A DNA stretch of 33,784 bases from Pelagibacteraceae bacterium AG-325-J13 (GTDB lineage Bacteria > Pseudomonadota > Alphaproteobacteria > Pelagibacterales > Pelagibacteraceae): assembly GCA_003282835.1 (NCBI GenBank), contig QBYL01000007.1:1-33784 (forward strand). The letters run 5' to 3'. The notes under the pieces were generated by a model. It saw only the letters and a list, made by a program, of their open reading frames with translations. It had not been told where the DNA came from and ran no database searches. The position numbers and the translations under genes were made by a program. Shown one piece after another: positions 15,893-23,177 of this stretch; the stretch's first letter is position 1, and every line of letters begins with the position of its first letter.

Positions 15893-16981
15893 GTTTTGTT
15901 AATTATTCCTGCTTCAATAAATTGATCAATATTACCATCCAAAACATCAATTGGATTTGTATTTTCGATTTTAAATCTTAAATCTTTTACCAGCTGATAA
16001 GGTTGTAATACATATGATCTAATTTGATGACCCCATCCTATATCTGTTTTTGAACTAATTTCTTTTTCGTTTTCAATTTCTCTTTTTTGCATCTCGTATT
16101 CGAAAAGACGAGCCCTTAACATTTTAAAGCAAGTTTCTTTATTTTTGTGCTGAGATCTTTCATTTTGACATTGAACAACAATTTTTGTTGGTAAATGTGT
16201 TATTCTTACTGCGCTGTCAGTCGTATTAACGTGTTGTCCACCCGCTCCACTAGACCTATAGGTATCAATTCTCAAATCTTTATCATCAATTTTAATATTA
16301 ATATCATCAGCTACAGCTGGATAAACCCAAACACTAGCGAAACTAGTATGCCTTCGAGCACCACTATCAAAAGGTGATATTCTCACTAATCTGTGAACTC
16401 CTGACTCTGCTTTCATTAATCCATAAAGAAAATCACCATTCACCTTAAGTGTTGATGACTTAATACCTGCCTCATCTCCGCGATGTTCACTAATAACTAC
16501 ATATTTAAACTTTTTTTTATCAAACCACTTCAAATACATCCTTCTTAGCATGTCTGCCCAATCTTGACTTTCTGTTCCTCCGGCTCCAGCATGAATTTCA
16601 AGATAAATATCGTTGTCGTCACTCTCTCCAGAGAGAAAGCATGTAATTTCATTTTTTTTTAATTTTTCAATTAACTCTATTATTTTTTCATCACAATCCT
16701 TTAGAATATCTTCATTCTTTTCCTCTAAAGCTAGGCTGTATAAATCTTTTAGATTTTCAATTTCTTTGTAAGAATTATTAAAAGAATTAAGAATATCCTC
16801 AAAAAATTTTTTTTCTTTTACTGTTTTTTTAACTTTATTTTTATCTTTCCAAAAGTTTTCTTCTAATAGTGTTTTTTCGATATCTTTTAATTTAAGACTT
16901 ACTTTATTTTTTTCAAAGATACCCCCTTATATTGCCAAGGGTCTTTTCTGCTTTATTTAATTTATTTTCAAAATTTTCCAT
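15889..16981 (-). CDS. prfB: Peptide chain release factor 2, expressed by programmed +1 frameshift
   Basis: RF2 ends translation at UGA and UAA. It is read as two segments: 16981-16916 (22 codons) and, after a +1 shift, 16914-15889, giving 363 residues (E. coli RF2 has 365). The in-frame TGA stop is codon 23. Evidence that the join is real: the first frame gives MENFENKLNKAEKTLGNIRG and the shifted frame continues into NFWKDKNKVKK, EIHAGAGGTESQDWADM, the UGA-specificity tripeptide SPF (RISPFDSG) and the catalytic GGQ in SSGAGGQHVN. The start overlaps the PBP1A stop by one base (TAATG), and the end overlaps the AsmA-like start (ATGA). Without the frameshift a gene caller would report a truncated protein of about 220 residues. 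Confidence 0.96.
16913..16927 (-). promoter_or_regulatory. prfB programmed frameshift signal
   Basis: On the minus strand the sequence is AGGGGGTATCTTTGA. It consists of an internal Shine-Dalgarno AGGGGG, a 3-nt spacer, the slippery CUU and the stop UGA. This equals the E. coli prfB recoding core over 15 nt; the base after UGA is A rather than C. Low RF2 would let the ribosome slip from CUU to UUU and continue, so the protein autoregulates its own synthesis (known mechanism for the family). Confidence 0.95.
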
Positions 16982-19332
16982 TAATAGAATTGTCTGTATT
17001 TAATTAGTTTATCATAACTACCGATTGATATTAATTTGTTATTATTAATATTGTTAATATCTTTTCCTTTTAAAGCTTCAATAATTGTATTTTTATTTCC
17101 TATTGTTGATTTTATTCCAGTGTCGTAATTAAGTGAGGTCAAAAATATTCCATTTGGTATTTTAAATTCTTTAAAATCCTCTTTATAAAGTGAATTTTGT
17201 ATGAAATCCTTGAAAATCGGTAATGCAGCTTTTGAGCCGGTTTCATATTTTCCTAACGTTCTTGGATTATCAAAACCGACATAAACACCAATTACTAAAT
17301 TTGACGTAAATCCGATGAACCAGGCATCATAATTATTATTGGTTGTGCCTGTTTTGCCAGCTACTGGAACTTTTAAGTCTCTTAATTTTTTTGCGGTTCC
17401 TCTTTTGACTGCTCCTTCAAGTATCGAAGTCATTTGATAAGCAGTTTCCTCGCTAAATATCCTATTATTACTATCTTTAATTTTGGGATATTTTTCTGAC
17501 TGACTTAAAAATTTATCACATCCTAAACATTCTTTATTTTTAATATTGAATATTGTTTTTCCTCTTCTATCTTGAATTCTTGTAATCAAATTTGGCTTAA
17601 TTTTTTTTCCACCGTTGGCAAAAGAGCCGTATGCTGCTGTTAAACTAATAAGAGAGGTTTCTGCTGCCCCAAGGGAAACAGATAAAAGTTCAGGTATGTC
17701 CTCGTATATATCTAATTCATTAGATAATTTAAGAATTTTGTCCAGACCTAAAGTTTTTGCAATTCTAACTGTCATTAGGTTTCGTGAGTACTCAATACCT
17801 TTCCTTAAAGTAGATGGCCCATAAAATTTTTTACCATAATTTTCAGGTTTCCAATCTTTTAATCCTACGCCCTGACTTTCTACAAAGGGTGCATCTAAAA
17901 CAATAGAATTAGGTGAATATCCATTTTCTAATGCTGCTGCATAAACTATTGGTTTAAACGCTGATCCTGGTTGTCTTTTTGCTTGGGTGACTCTATTAAA
18001 TTCACTTGATTTGAAATTAAATCCACCAACCAGCGCTTTTACATCACCTGTGTACACATCTATTGCAACTATACCTCCATTAACTTTAGGATATTGTTTT
18101 AAGCTCCATTTATTATTTGTATTTGAAACAAAAATAATATCTCCTACTTTAAATTTATCAAATATTGTTTGTTTATTGCGTATAGCCCATTTAAGACTCT
18201 GAGTTGAAATATTATTTTCTATTAATCCTTTTATTGTTTTAAACTTAAAACCATTATCATCTATATTTGTAATTTCAGCTATTTCCCAATTTAATGTAGG
18301 ATCAATTTTAAAATCTTCAATTTTTTTTTGCCAATTGCTATCTTGTAATTTATTAGTTATAGCACCTCTCCAACCATGTCGTCTGTCATATAATTCTAGA
18401 CCCTTTCGTAAAGACTCTAAAGCATTTGTTTGATAATCTATATTCAGCGGTGTTCTTATCGATAGTCCTTCTGAATATAATTTTTTAAATCCATATTTTT
18501 CTTTAATAGATCTTCTAACTTCTTCAGTATATGAATTAGCTTCATTAATTATTTCTATTTTTCTTCTTTTTAAAGTAATTTTAGTTTGTTTAAAAATCTT
18601 AAGTTGTTTTTTATTTATGTAGCCATTGTCTTCAAGATTTTTTATAACTAAATTTCTTCTAAATTTTGCTACGTCAGGATACCTGTATGGATCATACTTA
18701 CTTGGAGCTTTTGGCAGAGCAGCAAGTAATGCGGTTTCTACATAGGTTAAATCTTTAACTGATTTGTCAAAATACTCTAAACTAGCTGCAGCTATTCCAT
18801 AAGTTCCTTGTCCTAAATATATTTGGTTCAAATACAATTCTAGTATTCTTTCTTTTGAATAAGCTCTTTCTATTCTAAATGCTAATATAGCTTCCTTGAT
18901 TTTTCTTTTGAATGATACCTCGTTTGTTAACAAAAAATTTTTTGCTACTTGTTGTGTTATTGTTGAAGCTCCCTCTAACCTTTTGTTTCCACTAATATTC
19001 TTAAGATTTTTGATAAATGCTCTTAAAATTCCTTTAGCATCAACACCAGGGTGATTGAAGAAATTTTTATCCTCTGCAGATAAAAAAGAATTGATGACTT
19101 TATCTGGAATTGACTCATAAGGTATAAATAATCTTTTTTCTAAAGCGTATTCGGCTATTAATTTTCCATCATTTGAATAAACACGGCTAGATATTGGTGG
19201 TTGATAATTTGAAAGTTTTTTATAATCAGGCAGTCCAATTGAAAAATACCAGAGTGTTGAAAATACAAAAAGCAAACAGGTTAATATAAAAATTATCAAG
19301 AATTTAATTGAAAAATTTAAGAATTTTAACAT
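16981..19332 (-). CDS. mrcA: Penicillin-binding protein 1A (bifunctional)
   Basis: Class A PBP that polymerises and cross-links peptidoglycan at the outer face of the inner membrane. It has 783 residues: a membrane anchor (about 10-30); a GT51 glycosyltransferase domain with catalytic E87 in SAEDKNFFNHPG and EGASTITQQVAKN (120-132); an OB-like linker (VGDIIFVSN); and a transpeptidase domain with S457xxK460 in RQPGSAFKPI, SRN (516-518) and KTG (660-662). The 3' end shares a base with the prfB start. Candidate minus-strand -10 boxes upstream are TATACT (19352-19347) and TATAAT (19390-19385). The 147-bp gap to rne otherwise holds only promoter-like sequence. Confidence 0.96.
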   Translation of the reverse strand: MLKFLNFSIKFLIIFILTCLLFVFSTLWYFSIGLPDYKKLSNYQPPISSRVYSNDGKLIAEYALEKRLFIPYESIPDKVINSFLSAEDKNFFNHPGVDAKGILRAFIKNLKNISGNKRLEGASTITQQVAKNFLLTNEVSFKRKIKEAILAFRIERAYSKERILELYLNQIYLGQGTYGIAAASLEYFDKSVKDLTYVETALLAALPKAPSKYDPYRYPDVAKFRRNLVIKNLEDNGYINKKQLKIFKQTKITLKRRKIEIINEANSYTEEVRRSIKEKYGFKKLYSEGLSIRTPLNIDYQTNALESLRKGLELYDRRHGWRGAITNKLQDSNWQKKIEDFKIDPTLNWEIAEITNIDDNGFKFKTIKGLIENNISTQSLKWAIRNKQTIFDKFKVGDIIFVSNTNNKWSLKQYPKVNGGIVAIDVYTGDVKALVGGFNFKSSEFNRVTQAKRQPGSAFKPIVYAAALENGYSPNSIVLDAPFVESQGVGLKDWKPENYGKKFYGPSTLRKGIEYSRNLMTVRIAKTLGLDKILKLSNELDIYEDIPELLSVSLGAAETSLISLTAAYGSFANGGKKIKPNLITRIQDRRGKTIFNIKNKECLGCDKFLSQSEKYPKIKDSNNRIFSEETAYQMTSILEGAVKRGTAKKLRDLKVPVAGKTGTTNNNYDAWFIGFTSNLVIGVYVGFDNPRTLGKYETGSKAALPIFKDFIQNSLYKEDFKEFKIPNGIFLTSLNYDTGIKSTIGNKNTIIEALKGKDINNINNNKLISIGSYDKLIKYRQFY

Positions 19333-19412
19333 ATCAGTTCATCTAAAGTATAAATTTTGGCTATCTTAGGGCACAATTAAAATTATTATAAGTGCAATTA
19401 CCTTAAAAATTG

Positions 19413-19418
19413 TATACT
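19413..19418 (+). promoter_or_regulatory. Candidate -10 element of rne
   Basis: TATACT preceded directly by TG lies about 62 bp upstream of the rne ATG, implying a leader of about 55 nt. An AAGGA ribosome binding site (19464-19468) lies 11 nt before the ATG. In E. coli the rne leader mediates feedback by RNase E itself; this one is much shorter, and I see no clear hairpin in it. Confidence 0.4.
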
Positions 19419-19479
19419 ATTAGTTCATGTTAAAAAACAATTTCACAAAATTCAAAATTTTAAAAGGAATTCACCAAAA

Positions 19480-21306
19480 ATGGAAAAAAATTTATTTATT
19501 GATGCCTCGCATCCAAACGAAACACGTATTGTTCTTAAATCAGATTCTTCAATTGAAGAGTATGAATTTGAAGACAAAAATAAGTTAAATTTTAAGAATA
19601 ATATATATCTCGGTACAATCAGCAGGGTTGAGCCATCTCTTCAAGCTGCATTTGTAAATTTTGGAAGAGTAAGGCACGGCTTTTTAGCATTTAATGATAT
19701 CCAGTCAGATTATTATCAAGTTCCATCTGAAGATAAGGAAAAAATTAGGCTTGCTGAAGAGCAAATAAGAGAAAACTTAAAAAACAAAACATTAGAAAAT
19801 AATTCAGATGAAAAGAATACTAATAATGAAAAAAATAATGAAGAAAATATTGATGATAAATCACCTAATAAAAATAGTGAGTCATCAAAAAAAGAATATA
19901 GAGAAGAGTTAAAAACTTCTTATGGATTAAAGAGATATAAAATACAAGAAGTTATTAAACCAGGCCAAGTAATCTTAATTCAAGTAATTAAAGAGGAGCG
20001 AGGACAAAAAGGAGCTGCTTTAACAACATTTATTTCTTTAGCTGGAAAATATATTGTGTTAATGCCTAATACTCCCAAAGGTGGAGGAATTTCCAGAAAA
20101 ATTTTTAACTCTTCAGATAGAAACAAAGTAAGGGCTATTTTAAATCAGATTGAAATTCCAAAAAGTATGGGAGTAATTGTAAGAACTGCAGGAGCAAATA
20201 AATCAAAAAATGAGATCGAAAAGGATTTTAAAAATACTTTAAAAACTTGGGAAGTTATCGGAGAAAAAGCTCTAAATTCTAATGCCCCCTCATTAGTATA
20301 TGAGGAGGGAGATATTATCAAAAGAACTTTAAGAGACACATATGATAATGAAACTAAGAATGTTTACATAGATGGAAATGATGCTTATCAAAAGGCTAAG
20401 AAATTTATGAAGGAGTTAATGCCTAAAAATGTTAAAAATATAAAAAAATATAGAGGCAAAATTCCATTATTTCATGACGCTAATATAGAAAAAGAATTAA
20501 ATAATATTTTTGAACCTACGGTTAAATTAAAATCTGGTGGCTATATAGTTATAAATCCAACAGAAGCTTTAGTGGCTATTGACATAAATTCAGGTCAATC
20601 CACAAAACAAATTAATATAGAAAAAACGGCTCTTAATACAAACCTTGAAGCTGCAGAAGAAATAGCTCATCAAATTAAATTAAGAGATTTGTCTGGTTTA
20701 ATCGTTATTGATTTTATTGATATGATGAATTTTTATAACAGAAGATCGGTTGAGAAAAAGATGAGAGAAAGCATAAGGAAAGATAGAGCGAGGATACAAG
20801 TTGGCAGAATAAGTAATTTTGGCCTACTTGAGATGACAAGACAAAGACTTAGAGAAGGGTCAATCAAATGGGAAACTATTCTCTCTTTGGAGTCCTTTGC
20901 TCAAAAAATTATAAAAAAGATAGAACTATTAGCTTTTACTAATAAAATAAAAATAATTAAATCATACGTTCCAGAAAAAGTAAAACTTTATATAGAAAAT
21001 AAATTATTAAAAGAAATTGAATATTTTGAGAAGAAATACTCTTTAAAGATAAACTTTATGGCAGACGCTAAATTGATTATACCTGAATATAAAATAGAAC
21101 TTTTAAATAAGTCTAAAAAAATCATTAATACAATTGAAAATGTAAACAAAATATTTGAAATTGAAACAAACTTAGACTATGTGGAAAAGGTTAAAGGTAA
21201 AAAAACTGAATTAAAAGCTAATTCAAAAAAAATTAAAAAAATTAAACAAAGTAAAAAAAAAATAAAGGCGCCGAGAACTTTATGGTTTAGAAAAAAACGC
21301 TCTTAA
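19480..21306 (+). CDS. rne: Ribonuclease E/G family endoribonuclease
   Basis: Endonuclease of mRNA decay and rRNA/tRNA processing. It has 608 residues. The N-terminal RNase H-like/S1 part ([22 protein letters not shown]) is split by a Glu/Asn/Lys-rich insert (about 83-145) before S1 resumes at [25 protein letters not shown]. 5'-sensor and DNase I-like parts follow, with the Mg-binding aspartates D368 (AIDINSG) and D411 (VIDFIDM). After [10 protein letters not shown] (448-457) the family's CPxCxG zinc-link is absent; the whole protein has no cysteine. The tail is very short and basic, ending [12 protein letters not shown], so there is no large degradosome scaffold. The 4-bp 3' overlap with thiG is convergent. 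Confidence 0.94.
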   Translation: MEKNLFIDASHPNETRIVLKSDSSIEEYEFEDKNKLNFKNNIYLGTISRVEPSLQAAFVNFGRVRHGFLAFNDIQSDYYQVPSEDKEKIRLAEEQIRENLKNKTLENNSDEKNTNNEKNNEENIDDKSPNKNSESSKKEYREELKTSYGLKRYKIQEVIKPGQVILIQVIKEERGQKGAALTTFISLAGKYIVLMPNTPKGGGISRKIFNSSDRNKVRAILNQIEIPKSMGVIVRTAGANKSKNEIEKDFKNTLKTWEVIGEKALNSNAPSLVYEEGDIIKRTLRDTYDNETKNVYIDGNDAYQKAKKFMKELMPKNVKNIKKYRGKIPLFHDANIEKELNNIFEPTVKLKSGGYIVINPTEALVAIDINSGQSTKQINIEKTALNTNLEAAEEIAHQIKLRDLSGLIVIDFIDMMNFYNRRSVEKKMRESIRKDRARIQVGRISNFGLLEMTRQRLREGSIKWETILSLESFAQKIIKKIELLAFTNKIKIIKSYVPEKVKLYIENKLLKEIEYFEKKYSLKINFMADAKLIIPEYKIELLNKSKKIINTIENVNKIFEIETNLDYVEKVKGKKTELKANSKKIKKIKQSKKKIKAPRTLWFRKKRS

Positions 21307-22076
21307 ATTATTCCTTTAGTGGGTGAGCTTGGAATAGCAAAAAAATTTTTTTTCATGCGGCCAGCTAAAAAAGACTCTCTTCCCGACATTACTGCGTTTT
21401 TAAAAGCTTTTGCCATCAATAAAGGATTCTTGGCTTGCGCTATAGCACTATTAACTAAAACGCCATCACAACCCATTTCCATCGCAACAGTTGCATCTGA
21501 TGCAGTGCCAATGCCAGCGTCTACAATTACTGGCACTTTTGATTGTTTTATAATTAAAGCAATATTCACCTTGTTTTGTAAACCTAAACCAGAACCTATT
21601 GGTGAAGCCAATGGCATTATTGCAGATGCTCCGTAATCTTCTAATTTTTTTGCTAGCAAAGGGTCATCGGTACAATAAACCATAACTTTAAAACCTTCTT
21701 TAACTAAAATTTTTGTCGATTTAATAGTTTCAATCATGTTGGGATATAAAGTTTTTTTATCTCCTAAGACTTCTAATTTAACTAATTTCCAACCGCCCAT
21801 TTCCCTTGCGAGTCTTAAAGTTCTTAATGCATCGCTAGATGTAAAACAACCTGCGGTATTAGGTAAATAAATTATTTTTTTTGGATTCAAATAGTCCGTT
21901 AAAATTGGTTTTTTTTTATCCAAAATATTCACTCTTCTTACAGCTACTGTTACCATATCAGCCCCTGACATTTTAATTGCTTCTGCGGTTTGTTTAAAAT
22001 TTTTATATTTCCCAGTTCCTACAATTAATCGAGATTTGATTATTGTTTTATCAATTTTAAAAATATCTTTTTTCAA
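21303..22076 (-). CDS. thiG: Thiazole synthase
   Basis: Forms the thiazole phosphate of thiamine from deoxyxylulose-5-phosphate, dehydroglycine and ThiS-thiocarboxylate. It is a TIM-barrel enzyme of 257 residues with the start chosen here. The Schiff-base lysine is in LVKLEVLGD. Other motifs are [37 protein letters not shown] and [14 protein letters not shown] chose the TTG at 22076 because AGGAGG (22090-22085) lies exactly 8 nt upstream. The alternative GTG at 22085 sits on top of that Shine-Dalgarno sequence and inside thiS. The remaining thi genes are not in this window. SAR11 strains are known to lack thiC and need exogenous pyrimidine precursor, while keeping the thiazole branch. Confidence 0.95.
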   Translation of the reverse strand: MKKDIFKIDKTIIKSRLIVGTGKYKNFKQTAEAIKMSGADMVTVAVRRVNILDKKKPILTDYLNPKKIIYLPNTAGCFTSSDALRTLRLAREMGGWKLVKLEVLGDKKTLYPNMIETIKSTKILVKEGFKVMVYCTDDPLLAKKLEDYGASAIMPLASPIGSGLGLQNKVNIALIIKQSKVPVIVDAGIGTASDATVAMEMGCDGVLVNSAIAQAKNPLLMAKAFKNAVMSGRESFLAGRMKKNFFAIPSSPTKGII

Positions 22077-22077
22077 T

Positions 22078-22281
22078 TTACCCACCTCCTATGAAGTGCA
22101 CTACTTCTAACTTATCATTCTCTTTTAAAATTGTTTTTTTTAAATTTGTTCTTGGGATAATAAAACCGTTGCATTCTATTGCTAATTTTCTGCTATCAAG
22201 CTTATATCTTTTTAAAATATCTAGCACAGATGACTTAGGTTTGATTGTAATTTTTTTTCCATTTAATTGAATTTTTGCCAT
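22078..22281 (-). CDS. thiS: Thiamine sulfur-carrier protein ThiS
   Basis: A 67-residue ubiquitin-fold sulfur carrier whose C-terminal glycine is adenylated and thiocarboxylated to deliver sulfur to ThiG. The tail EVVHFIGGG ends in three glycines, and VNGxxI-type spacing is seen in [11 protein letters not shown] (36-46). It is the first gene of a two-gene unit with thiG, one nucleotide apart, and divergent from aroQ with only 32 bp between start codons. Confidence 0.93.
   Translation of the reverse strand: MAKIQLNGKKITIKPKSSVLDILKRYKLDSRKLAIECNGFIIPRTNLKKTILKENDKLEVVHFIGGG
22085..22090 (-). promoter_or_regulatory. thiG ribosome binding site inside the thiS tail
   Basis: AGGAGG, the strongest Shine-Dalgarno match I noticed in this window, is formed by codons of the conserved ThiS C-terminus (GGA GGT GGG TAA for the final Gly-Gly-Gly). 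Its 8-nt spacing to the TTG at 22076 decides the thiG start. Confidence 0.8.
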
Positions 22282-22304
22282 AATTGAGTTAACAAACTAG
22301 TTTA

Positions 22305-22310
22305 TATAAT
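22305..22310 (+). promoter_or_regulatory. Candidate -10 element for leaderless aroQ transcript
   Basis: A perfect TATAAT ends 3 nt before the first aroQ ATG and 6 nt before the second (22317). A start about 7 nt downstream would fall on the ATGs themselves. A TTGAGT at 22284-22289 gives a short 15-bp spacer. No Shine-Dalgarno is visible upstream. Confidence 0.45.
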
Positions 22311-22313
22311 TTT

Positions 22314-22763
22314 ATGATGCAAAAAATTATAATTCTTAATGGTCCAAACCTCAACCTTTTAGGTGAAAGAGAAAAGGAAAAATATGGAAAAGTCACTTTA
22401 GATGCAATTCGAACTAGCTGTGAAGAATTTGCTAATGAAAATAATATTGAACTCACATTTTTTCAATCAAATATAGAAGGTGAATTGGTAGAAAAAATTC
22501 AAAATGCAAGAAAAGATCAGCATGGACTAATTATTAATGCTGGAGGTTATACACATACATCTGTAGCAATACATGATGCACTAAAAATACTAAAAATGCC
22601 AATAATAGAATTGCACATAACTAATATTTACAAGAGAGAAGAATTCAGGCATAAATCATTAATAAGTAAGATTGCAACAAGTGTAATATGTGGTTTAGGG
22701 TCAGATGGTTACAAAATGGCATTACAAGGAATGTTAAATTTTTTAAAAAATGAAAATAGATAA
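22314..22763 (+). CDS. aroQ: 3-Dehydroquinate dehydratase, type II
   Basis: Third step of the shikimate pathway, dehydroquinate to dehydroshikimate. It has 149 residues, normal for the dodecameric type II enzyme. Active-site features: ILNGPNLNLLGERE (7-20), catalytic Y24 in KYGKVTL, N75 and H81 in INAGGYTHTS, H101 in ELHITNIYKREEFR, and R112. Two adjacent ATGs (22314 and 22317) are both possible starts; the second fits a leaderless transcript. It overlaps accB by 14 nt. The aroQ-accB-accC order is common in proteobacteria. Confidence 0.96.
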   Translation: MMQKIIILNGPNLNLLGEREKEKYGKVTLDAIRTSCEEFANENNIELTFFQSNIEGELVEKIQNARKDQHGLIINAGGYTHTSVAIHDALKILKMPIIELHITNIYKREEFRHKSLISKIATSVICGLGSDGYKMALQGMLNFLKNENR

Positions 22764-23175
22764 AAAACTTATCAAAGAATTAGTAGATCATCTAAATGAG
22801 TTTGGTTTGAATGAATTAGAGTATCAAGATGGAGAAAAAAAAGTAAAAGTTTCTAAAGGTTCTAGAACTATAGATCAAATTAAAACTGGTGCTGTTGTAT
22901 CTCCTACTAAAGCAGTTTTAAATGACTTTAATGACACTGAAAGTATTAGAATTAAATCTCCGATTATAGGTACTGCATATTTATCGCCTGAACCAGGGGC
23001 AAAAAAATTCGTTGAAGTTGGAGATAAAATTAAAAAAGGCCAAACCATCATGATAGTAGAAGCTATGAAAACAATGAATCACGTTCCTTCAACAAGTGAT
23101 GGGGTTATTAAAAAAATTTTGGTAAATGATGGACAACCAGTTGAATTTGGTCAACCTTTAGTAATCCTTAAATAA
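22750..23175 (+). CDS. accB: Biotin carboxyl carrier protein of acetyl-CoA carboxylase
   Basis: Carries biotin between the carboxylase and transferase halves of acetyl-CoA carboxylase, the first step of fatty-acid synthesis. It has 141 residues: an N-terminal region, a short linker, and a biotinyl domain with the biotin lysine K107 in VEAMKTMNHV. The thumb segment typical of AccB is present around YLSPEPGAKKF (78-87), which marks it as AccB rather than another biotinyl domain. Its ATG lies inside the aroQ 3' end (14-nt overlap), and accC starts 2 nt after its stop, so all three are likely co-translated. Confidence 0.97.
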   Translation: MKIDKKLIKELVDHLNEFGLNELEYQDGEKKVKVSKGSRTIDQIKTGAVVSPTKAVLNDFNDTESIRIKSPIIGTAYLSPEPGAKKFVEVGDKIKKGQTIMIVEAMKTMNHVPSTSDGVIKKILVNDGQPVEFGQPLVILK

Positions 23176-23177
23176 AA

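Noticed and set aside
13700-15900. Possible CRISPR or tandem repeat array suggested by many repeated A/T runs
   Set aside because: The runs are homopolymers in Lys/Asn/Ile/Phe codons, with no regularly spaced identical repeats.
15889-16551. A 220-residue RF2 starting at an internal methionine, or a broken prfB pseudogene
   Set aside because: The TGA sits in a perfect E. coli-like frameshift context and both frames encode conserved RF2 sequence, so it is a programmed frameshift and not a truncation.
17615-18202. Plus-strand open frames opposite PBP1A
   Set aside because: Antisense to conserved transpeptidase motifs, no independent coding evidence.
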